Positions 34,201-37,496 of a stretch of 37,496 bases of DNA are shown piece after piece. The notes beneath the pieces were generated by a model. That model did not search any database. It saw nothing but the letters and a program-made list of their open reading frames with translations, and was not told where the DNA came from. Source of the stretch: Acanthaster planci. Its lineage: Eukaryota > Echinodermata > Asteroidea > Valvatida > Acanthasteridae. The position numbers and the translations under genes were made by a program. The first letter of the stretch is position 1, and each line of letters opens with the position of its first letter. The stretch covers positions 66,279-103,774 of the forward strand of contig NW_019091466.1 in NCBI RefSeq assembly GCF_001949145.1. The letters run 5' to 3'.

Positions 34201-35405
34201 CGTCAAGCAGGATGGCAGCTTTCGTGTAAGACGAGGTCCGGATAATATGAGCTAATTTAGTAAGTCCCAAGGCCCTCATATTAACAAGAGTTAACTGTGC
34301 TTGCCTGCAGTACTGCTTTACCTCAACTGCTTCTCTCTTTGTCTATGCATCCTTTGCACATTGGAGGAATTCCTGAATCTTATGCCTATTTAACAGGATT
34401 AGTGGTAAGGTTTACATATATTGTATTTATTTTTGAGTGAGGTTGTAGTGTAATAGTTCTTTGTATCATTATCAGCTATTGACTGAAAACCAACCATGAA
34501 GGTTTTTGAATTTCCTTCCTCCAGATTGCAGGAACTTGGGAAGACGTTCGCATCAGCCTGACACGTCCAGGGGAGATTCCTACTCAGAGTATATGCGGTA
34601 ACACCATCCCTCAAGATGACCTGCTTGCTACCAGTTTACCATCTGGCAATAGGTATTAAGGGACTTCATATTAACCAGACGATGGGGACAGGGAAGCAGT
34701 TCTTTTCCTGTTTCACATCCTGCCATCCTACATTGACATAATGAATTTTTTGAAAAGAAATTGATTTGGTGTATTCAGTCTGGACTAAGGACTTGTGAGA
34801 GGAACATTGAAAAATAAAATGGCTTTGTTTGGCGTACTTGTGAGAATGTGTGTGGGACACGGTAAATGTACGTGGTGGATTGGACAGCCAATTTTCGTCT
34901 GAATCTGCACAATCTCAGAGCATCTTAAGTGTGTCACTTTCAGTGAAGGTTCTTATGCTCAGAGTTCATTCTAAATTGCCTGATTAGCAATAAGAGGTCA
35001 TCCGTATTTGTCATCCTTTTCACGAGGATACGAAACATACTTTTTCATCTGACCCCTCCCAAAAATGTACATAAAAAGCGTCACGGGCTGTGAACCCTTC
35101 CAATCTTTATTGTTTTTTTGTGTGAAAAGATTGAAAAATGAATGGGCCCTACGGTTACATCTGAATCTTGTGTGTAGCGCTAGGTTCAGGTCTTCACTGG
35201 TGGACCCATACTGAAAGCAGACACAACTGTTGCTTTTGGAGCCCGTTTCAGACATGGTTTGCTAAACATTCTGTTTGATTTCAGATACAGCCTTCTGTCC
35301 TCCACTTTCTGTCTGGAGAAGGGAAAGATGTACATCATTAATGTGGATTTCAACAGCTTTGGGGGTGGGGCACCAAACCCTAATGCTCAGATTCTCCTGG
35401 ATTCG
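7226..35405 (+). CDS. LAMB1: Laminin subunit beta (beta-1/2 type), 5' part, eleven coding exons, incomplete at the right edge
   Basis: Joined exons 7226-7271, 16360-16916, 17088-17351, 24404-24524, 25263-25451, 28554-28733, 30269-30378, 31509-31730, 32636-32794, 34525-34652 and 35285-35405 give 699 uninterrupted codons. Order: signal peptide (about 1-21), LN domain (about 28-267), LE1 (from 268), LE2, LE3, LE4, LE5 start, then laminin IV type B. Diagnostic stretches include [37 protein letters not shown] and SWTG. Family knowledge: laminin beta chains are secreted, form alpha-beta-gamma trimers through a C-terminal coiled coil, and polymerise via LN domains in basement membrane. Resemblance is to vertebrate beta-1/beta-2. 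An invertebrate gene may be co-orthologous to both, so the symbol is provisional. The remaining C-terminal exons are outside the window. Confidence 0.95.
8618..8650. repeat. ACATGT hexamer array
   Basis: Imperfect run of TACATG/ACATGT units inside intron 1. In translation it produces spurious His-Val and Met-Tyr repeats in short open frames. Confidence 0.85.
9909..9990. repeat. Long ACATGT array containing a 16-bp perfect palindrome
   Basis: The largest hexamer cluster in the window: ACATGTAC units on both sides of a GC-richer centre. The centre contains a perfect 16-bp palindrome, GTCCGTGTACACGGAC (9953-9968). The whole block is close to self-complementary and could extrude hairpins. Confidence 0.85.
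10471..10502. repeat. ACATGT hexamer array
   Basis: Run of TGTACA/TACATG units with one CCGTA interruption, within intron 1. Confidence 0.8.
10719..10741. repeat. ACATGT hexamer array, near perfect
   Basis: About four uninterrupted copies of the self-complementary GTACAT hexamer, the cleanest run in intron 1. Confidence 0.85.
12157..12206. repeat. ACATGT hexamer array in inverted halves
   Basis: GCATGTACATGTAC is followed by a short A/T spacer and then ACATGTACACTGTACATGTATGTACATG. The units are self-complementary, so the block can fold on itself. Confidence 0.8.
12801..12881. repeat. 41-bp tandem duplication
   Basis: A unit containing AGGAATCAAGAGATTTGTAT starts at 12802 and again at 12843, and both copies continue to GAAGTTTGTATGTAA. 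Only one or two substitutions separate them, indicating a fairly recent duplication inside intron 1. Confidence 0.9.
13364..13399 (+). repeat. Fragment of a dispersed repeat shared with intron 3
   Basis: The 36 bases beginning GTCCAAAAGTGTGACATTTT match the reverse complement of 22567-22603 with a single gap and a few substitutions. The intron 3 copy is part of an inverted-repeat element, so this is probably a truncated second copy. Confidence 0.6.
13776..13886. other. Assembly gap (111 N)
   Basis: Run of 111 undetermined bases in intron 1. The N count may be a scaffolding estimate. Sequence on both sides looks intronic. Confidence 0.99.
16321..16359 (+). promoter_or_regulatory. In-frame alternative acceptor segment / alternative start upstream of exon 2
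   Basis: An AG at 16320 (TAATTTGCAG) and another at 16359 (TTGTTTACAG) are 39 nt apart and both keep frame with exon 1. The first would insert 13 residues, [13 protein letters not shown], into the signal peptide. The second has the better pyrimidine tract and gives a cleaner signal peptide. The segment also contains an ATG at 16332 from which [15 protein letters not shown] would itself resemble a short signal peptide. An in-frame stop lies upstream at 16311. Use of either alternative is unproven. Confidence 0.4.
16360..16916 (+). CDS. LAMB1: Laminin beta exon 2: most of the LN domain
   Basis: Phase 1 in, phase 0 out (GAG|GTATGT), coding residues 16-201. It starts with the end of the signal peptide and the conserved GSCY...GNLLIGR opening of laminin beta chains. 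It contains [52 protein letters not shown], the [19 protein letters not shown] block and the end STEGE. The LN domain mediates laminin network polymerisation. Cysteines expected for the fold are present, with no frameshift or stop. The start was chosen at the proximal acceptor because it joins exon 1 in frame with a good pyrimidine tract. Confidence 0.95.
16917..17087 (+). other. Intron 2 (171 nt)
   Basis: GTATGT donor and CTCTTACAG acceptor. This is the shortest intron in the gene; all others seen here exceed 600 nt. Confidence 0.9.
17088..17351 (+). CDS. LAMB1: Laminin beta exon 3: end of LN domain and start of LE1
   Basis: Phase 0 on both sides (CTTACAG|GTC, ATG|GTAAGT), residues 202-289. 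It reads [19 protein letters not shown] through HTLGDIELD and [14 protein letters not shown], the typical C-terminal LN strands. The first LE cysteines follow at residue 268 (CHCYGHA). An N-glycosylation sequon NFT lies at residue 233. In family members the CxCxGHA motif marks the LN-LE boundary. Confidence 0.95.
18899..19183. repeat. Degenerate CTGACACCTCATA repeats, direct then inverted
   Basis: The motif (C/T)CTGACACCTCATA recurs in decayed form at about 18901, 18920, 18971, 18994 and 19045 on + and in the opposite sense between about 19090 and 19183 (TCAGACTTACGAGGCATCAG and similar). It looks like an old minisatellite or the remains of a foldback element. Confidence 0.5.
19403..19641. 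mobile_element. Short inverted-repeat element (MITE-like, about 240 bp)
   Basis: CTGTCCACACTGGA near 19410-19423 is mirrored by TCCAGTATGGACAG at 19623-19636 with one mismatch. Related GTCCAGTGTG and GGTTACTTTT words recur inside. There is no coding capacity. The superfamily cannot be told from these ends; a hAT-like origin is only a guess. Confidence 0.55.
21061..21110 (+). repeat. 25-bp tandem duplication at the left end of the Tc1-like element
   Basis: Two 25-nt units differ at one base (CAAACATGCACATTTGGAGC versus CAAACATGTACATTTGGAGC, each followed by AAAAA). The second unit runs into the left inverted repeat of the element that starts at 21096, so the duplication copied its outer terminus. 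Confidence 0.9.
21096..21587. mobile_element. Tc1/mariner-like non-autonomous element, 492 bp, TA-flanked
   Basis: The left end (21096 onward, CATTTGGAGCAAAAAGTTTA...) and the right end (reading inward from 21587, CAGTTGGGGCAAAAGGTTTA...) are inverted copies for about 35 nt, both continuing CGTACAC(C/T)TGGT. TA dinucleotides directly flank both sides (21094-21095, 21588-21589), the target site used by Tc1/mariner transposases. The CAGTTG...AAAAGTTTACxTACAC style is known from Tc1-like elements. The interior has no transposase, so mobility would need help in trans. Confidence 0.75.
22455..22626. mobile_element. Short inverted-repeat element with perfect 13-bp ends
   Basis: ATGGGTAATTCCA (22455-22467) and TGGAATTACCCAT (22614-22626) are exact reverse complements, and the similarity continues inward (TTTTTTGG versus AAAATTGGGG). 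Length is 172 bp with no coding frame. The right part is related to 13364-13399, so it belongs to a dispersed family. Confidence 0.65.
24285..24323. repeat. ACATGT hexamer array just upstream of exon 4
   Basis: CAGTACATGTACAGTACATGTATGAGTACATGTACATGTG-like run ending about 80 nt before the exon 4 acceptor. Confidence 0.8.
24404..24524 (+). CDS. LAMB1: Laminin beta exon 4: remainder of LE1
   Basis: Phase 0 in, phase 1 out (AAAC|GTAAGT), residues 290-329 plus one base. It reads [22 protein letters not shown], then YNDQPWRPA and NECK. The CxCxHNTxGxNCExC signature and DxPWRPA are diagnostic for the first LE module of laminin chains. The donor falls one base into the Arg codon right before the first Cys of LE2. 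Confidence 0.95.
24525..25262 (+). other. Intron 4 (738 nt)
   Basis: GTAAGT donor, TGCCTGACCAG acceptor. Nothing else was recognised. Confidence 0.85.
25263..25451 (+). CDS. LAMB1: Laminin beta exon 5: LE2 as a single exon
   Basis: 189 nt, phase 1 on both sides (GACCAG|GA TGC, GTC C|GTAAGT). It encodes [13 protein letters not shown], then [19 protein letters not shown] and [18 protein letters not shown]. The cysteine spacing is that of a complete LE module of eight cysteines. The beta-chain phrase [18 protein letters not shown] and RDIRDPN match vertebrate beta-1 very closely. Confidence 0.96.
27689..27750 (+). repeat. GC-rich 20-nt direct repeat, 42-nt spacing
   Basis: CTGAAACCGGGCACCCCGGC (27689-27708) recurs at 27731-27750 with one change (A to T in GGCTCC). 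Each copy has a CCGGG/CCCGG hairpin potential. CACAC-flanked spacer lies between. Confidence 0.85.
28138..28176. repeat. ACATGT array with regular TATGTG spacers
   Basis: TACATGTACATG, then TATGTGTACATG repeated, a 12-nt higher-order unit of the ACATGT family in intron 5. Confidence 0.85.
28554..28733 (+). CDS. LAMB1: Laminin beta exon 6: LE3 as a single exon
   Basis: 180 nt, phase 1 on both sides (ACACAG|CT TGT, CAAG|GTAACC). It encodes [39 protein letters not shown] and [15 protein letters not shown], a complete LE module. The donor GTAACC is weaker than those of the neighbouring exons but the frame continues exactly into exon 7. Confidence 0.95.
28734..30268 (+). other. Intron 6 (1.5 kb)
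   Basis: GTAACC donor, CTTCCTGTAG acceptor. It contains the inverted-repeat element at 29089-29509; nothing else was recognised. Confidence 0.8.
29089..29509. mobile_element. Inverted-repeat element, about 420 bp, 28-bp ends
   Basis: 29089-29116 (CATATGTGACCTGTCATGAC...) and 29482-29509 are reverse complements at 26 of 28 positions. The interior has no transposase frame. It is typical of a MITE. Target duplication is not evident, so the true ends may lie slightly outside. Confidence 0.7.
30269..30378 (+). CDS. LAMB1: Laminin beta exon 7: first part of LE4
   Basis: Phase 1 in (CTGTAG|CC TGT), phase 0 out (TAT|GTGAGT), residues 453-489. It reads [21 protein letters not shown], then [16 protein letters not shown]. 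Unlike LE2 and LE3, this module is split by an intron after its sixth cysteine. Confidence 0.95.
30379..31508 (+). other. Intron 7 (1.1 kb)
   Basis: GTGAGT donor, TGTATTTGCAG acceptor. Open frames at 30462-30737 and 30934-31326 lack any family signature and are treated as chance. Confidence 0.8.
31509..31730 (+). CDS. LAMB1: Laminin beta exon 8: end of LE4, LE5 start, entry into domain IV
   Basis: Phase 0 on both sides (TTGCAG|GAA, GAT|GTAAGT), residues 490-563. It reads [51 protein letters not shown], then [11 protein letters not shown]. The GGAxNNSC...SGQCxCRPHxxGRQCNxVExGY string marks the LE5 half-module that precedes laminin IV type B in beta chains. NNS is a glycosylation sequon, conserved in vertebrate beta-1. 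Confidence 0.95.
31731..32635 (+). other. Intron 8 (905 nt)
   Basis: GTAAGT donor, TTCTTTTTTAG acceptor. Nothing else was recognised. Confidence 0.85.
32636..32794 (+). CDS. LAMB1: Laminin beta exon 9: domain IV, segment 1
   Basis: Phase 0 on both sides (TTTTAG|ACT, TTG|GTAAGT), 53 codons. It contains [28 protein letters not shown] and [10 protein letters not shown], matching the SWTGxGFxRxxEG...DNIPxSxxYDIxIRYEP pattern of laminin beta domain IV. This domain is a globular beta-sandwich specific to beta chains. Confidence 0.93.
32795..34524 (+). other. Intron 9 (1.7 kb), mostly one transposon-like element
   Basis: GTAAGT donor, TTCCTCCAG acceptor. About three quarters of it is the pogo/mariner-like element 33038-34297. 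Confidence 0.8.
33038..34297. mobile_element. Pogo/mariner-like element, about 1.26 kb, no intact transposase
   Basis: The left end CAGTCAACTTTGGTAATACG and the right end read inward (CAGTTAACTCTTGTTAATAT) are imperfect inverted repeats, both continuing into GAG. A TA precedes the left end (33036-33037); the right flank is TG, so the duplication has decayed or the end is slightly off. CAGT(C/T)AACTCT-GTTAATACGA ends are typical of pogo/Tigger-type DNA transposons. TACGAGC/GGCGAGC words repeat just inside the left end. Interior frames (33173-33430 on +, 33279-33596 on -) show no recognisable DDE or HTH domain. Confidence 0.65.
34525..34652 (+). CDS. LAMB1: Laminin beta exon 10: domain IV, segment 2
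   Basis: Phase 0 in (CTCCAG|ATT), phase 2 out (AATAG|GTATTA). It reads [19 protein letters not shown], then [11 protein letters not shown] and SLPSGN. The RPGxIPTxSxCGNTIPxDD motif is diagnostic for beta domain IV. The donor GTATTA is weak but phase and homology across it (SGNRY) fit exactly. Confidence 0.92.
34653..35284 (+). other. Intron 10 (632 nt)
   Basis: GTATTA donor, TTTGATTTCAG acceptor. Nothing else was recognised. Confidence 0.8.
35285..35405 (+). CDS. LAMB1: Laminin beta exon 11: domain IV, segment 3 (last exon in window)
   Basis: Phase 2 in (TTTCAG|A TAC), phase 0 out (TCG|GTGAGA), to residue 699. It reads [19 protein letters not shown], then SPF-like [15 protein letters not shown]. 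CxEKGxxYxxxL and the ILLDS ending match the beta-1 pattern before the LVLMPYC-type segment, which should open the next exon. No such exon is present in the remaining 2.1 kb. Confidence 0.92.
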
Positions 35406-37496
35406 GTGAGAATTTGTTTACAGTCCGGAGTGCATGTTGTTTCAATGACACCATTGTTTTTGGAGGCTCAGGCATCTCTAACATTGTACTTACCTCCCAA
35501 CATGTGGTGTACTTGGCTCACAAAATATATCATACATCTGGGTCATTCCATGAGGTTGGGGCACAATTTGTTATGGTGTCATTTGTAACATGGTTTCGTA
35601 AAAAGGAACACTTATTTCCCTGCAAGTGGATTCCACATTGCCATTGTTATACAGCTTGCAATGCTGAATACAGAGGTGTGTGTTCATTTTACGGAGTAAA
35701 TGACCTACTCTACAGGTCATGACAGGTGGTACAAGTTACCCATGTAATCAGGACACCGTCACAAATAAGCCATTTGCGAGTTAAATTTGAATAAAATCTG
35801 GTACACTGTGTTATCTGATTGCATAGAAACGTAACAATTTGAATTCCCCAGACTAAAGACACTGTTGCTATACCTCGTGATTCGTGGCAAGCTTTTGCAT
35901 AGCAACCACGATCTTTGGAATGGACTGGTTCCTTTGTGCCGTTCCTATCCATTGAGAACAGTGTATTCTTGCAAGGCGTCTCTTATGCAACTAAGCAAAA
36001 GCTTGCCCCGAATCACGAGGTATAGCAACAGTGGTTTTAGTATGGAGAATTCAAGTTGTTATGTTCACGTGAATTTAAAGAGCTTAGTGTACCAGATTTT
36101 ATTCAAATTTAACTTGCAAATGGCTTGTTATACCCCAACCTCATGGAATGACCCATCTAGCTTCTTTGTACTTGTTTGAGCCTCTTTGTTTATTTGTAGG
36201 GAACTGTCCTTGCCATATCATTACAGGGTTTATGTAGTTCACACAGTACTTTGTTTGCAAGCAATTAGTAATTGTACAACTTGATGTTCATGTATGATTC
36301 ATTAACCCTAACGGCCAACTGCCCCCAATCCTCCCAAATCGTCAGATGTTTCTTGAAGATGTCCTGCAGAGGGTTGACCACCACCTCAATCCTTCAAAAT
36401 CCTCCAGCAATTCCTCTCATTATATTCAGGCAGTGTTAATGGTATTGAGGGGCAGTATGGAGGATTTCATGTATAACTTCAGCATGAATTTATGCATGGT
36501 GGGAACATAGACAATAAGGTCTAACCCCAGAATCGTAAGACAGTGCATCTAAAGCCAATGATTTTCCGTTTAAAAAATAGGTATCTTCCGTTTCGCCAAA
36601 TTTCCAATACCGCTTCAGAAATTCAAATTCCGTTTCATACCTTAGTAAGGATAAGGAAGCAGAGCAAGTTGAAATATGCATGCAAACCGTTTGCCCAACC
36701 TTACTCCCCCCCAAAAAAAGAAGGAAAAGGAACAAATATTGTTTGAAAATACTCTGCAGTGTTTCCAACTTTTTTATAATTTTTCTGTAGTGAAATTTTG
36801 AAAATCCACTCAATAAATATGGCATCCTCCCTTGATTTCCCACACGCGCAATCGTCAAAAACTTACGATTAATCAACGGATAATTCATGTGTCACTCCTC
36901 GTTCGCATGCAACAGTTGTTGATTACAATAATGTTAATGTTGGACATCGACCCGCCATTTCATTTGGCAGTGGTACAACTAAATTCAGAAGTGAACATTA
37001 AATCTGAACCTTAAAATGCATGTTTGTGACTGAAAACTTTGCTCTTCATCAAACATTTCTGAGGGCCCATTCAGCTATTGTAATGCTAAACTTACAAGAA
37101 ATATGTAATTAGTCTTCCATTTTGTTGCTTTGGTTTGATCATTTCGCCATGCGGTACTAGCCTTGTCTCAAGGCATCTATGTGGATTCACAGACTGAATT
37201 CCCCACGGGTGCAATAAGCATAAGTGTGAGTATGAACTTGCTTGCACCTTGATTTCATTGCTAGTACGGTGCACGTGTGAACAGCTAATGTGTGTACCGT
37301 ACCGCACCGCTGCGCTGTGCCAGCCGCCGCTAGCACTGCATGCATGGGGCTCATGCACGCTATAGCAATTGCAAGTATCCTTACCAGCGCGGATGACCCA
37401 CACATGTGGTGGAGTGGTGCAATTAAGCATGTTTCCGGCATTATTCATTCGTTAAAAGCAAGCATTTAAGCCCTTCGCGCCGGGACGCAGATAGAG
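35406..37496 (+). other. Intron 11 (start; continues past the window)
   Basis: GTGAGA donor; no acceptor followed by domain IV sequence was found. It contains the foldback element 35539-36155 and a CpG-bearing stretch at about 37200-37400. The minus-strand frame 37092-37448 there has no recognisable family. Confidence 0.75.
35539..36155. mobile_element. Foldback element with perfect 23-bp inverted ends, 617 bp
   Basis: 35539-35561 (TGGGTCATTCCATGAGG...) and 36133-36155 are exact reverse complements over 23 nt. Inside, a long arm at about 35766-35905 pairs with 35990-36130 (for example GTTGCTATACCTCGTGATTC on the left and its inverse GAATCACGAGGTATAGCAAC on the right). A roughly 85-nt loop separates the arms. 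The left side carries about 200 nt (35563-35765) absent from the right. No transposase frame is present. It is a large MITE/foldback insertion. Confidence 0.8.

Noticed and set aside
35640-35720. Possible next laminin exon after acceptor TTATACAG near 35656
   Set aside because: The downstream frame (LAMLNTEVC...) does not match the conserved domain IV continuation, and the site lies inside the foldback element.
1-37496. tRNA, rRNA, CRISPR, bacterial operon or provirus
   Set aside because: No cloverleaf B-box pattern, rRNA core, spaced direct-repeat array, bacterial gene density or retroviral gag/pol-like frame was noticed in a by-eye reading.

Overview
The window is animal (metazoan) genomic DNA. 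It carries one clearly recognisable protein-coding gene: the 5' part of a laminin beta chain gene (vertebrate LAMB1/LAMB2 type) on the + strand, running off the right edge. Eleven coding exons with GT/AG junctions and consistent phases join into 2097 nt (699 codons): signal peptide, complete laminin N-terminal (LN) domain, four laminin-type EGF-like (LE) modules, the start of a fifth, and the first part of the beta-chain domain IV. The C-terminal half (rest of domain IV, further LE modules, coiled coil) must lie beyond the window. The protein resembles vertebrate beta-1 throughout. The long introns, low exon density and a self-complementary ACATGT hexamer repeat scattered through all non-coding DNA suggest a marine invertebrate (echinoderm, hemichordate, amphioxus or lophotrochozoan). 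The repeat composition does not settle which.

Layout. 1-6776: sequence upstream of the gene, with a CpG-rich stretch at about 841-1300, a possible minus-strand first exon (2292-2402), an array of GATATC palindromes with about 21.6-nt spacing (3321-3942) interrupted by a hairpin insertion, and a THAP-like peptide relic (5270-5362). 6777-7225: probable 5' leader with two minimal upstream ORFs. 7226-7271: signal-peptide exon. 7272-16359: 9.1-kb first intron, with ACATGT arrays and a 111-base assembly gap (13776-13886). 16360-17351: two exons separated by a 171-nt intron encode the LN domain and the start of LE1. 17352-24403: 7-kb intron containing several small inverted-repeat elements. 24404-35405: eight short exons encode LE1-LE5 and part of domain IV. 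35406-37496: start of the next intron, with a large palindromic element.

The gene product is a secreted basement-membrane subunit: it would pair with alpha and gamma chains into a heterotrimer and use its LN domain to polymerise. No second gene is certain. No RNA gene or CRISPR was recognised.

Most of the unexplained structure is in the introns. Non-autonomous transposon-like elements with terminal inverted repeats are found in introns 3, 6, 9 and 11: 19403-19641, 21096-21587 (Tc1-like, TA-flanked), 22455-22626, 29089-29509, 33038-34297 (pogo/mariner-like ends) and 35539-36155 (perfect 23-bp inverted repeats and long foldback arms). Exon 2 also has two in-frame splice acceptors 39 nt apart and an internal ATG that begins an alternative signal-peptide-like sequence.
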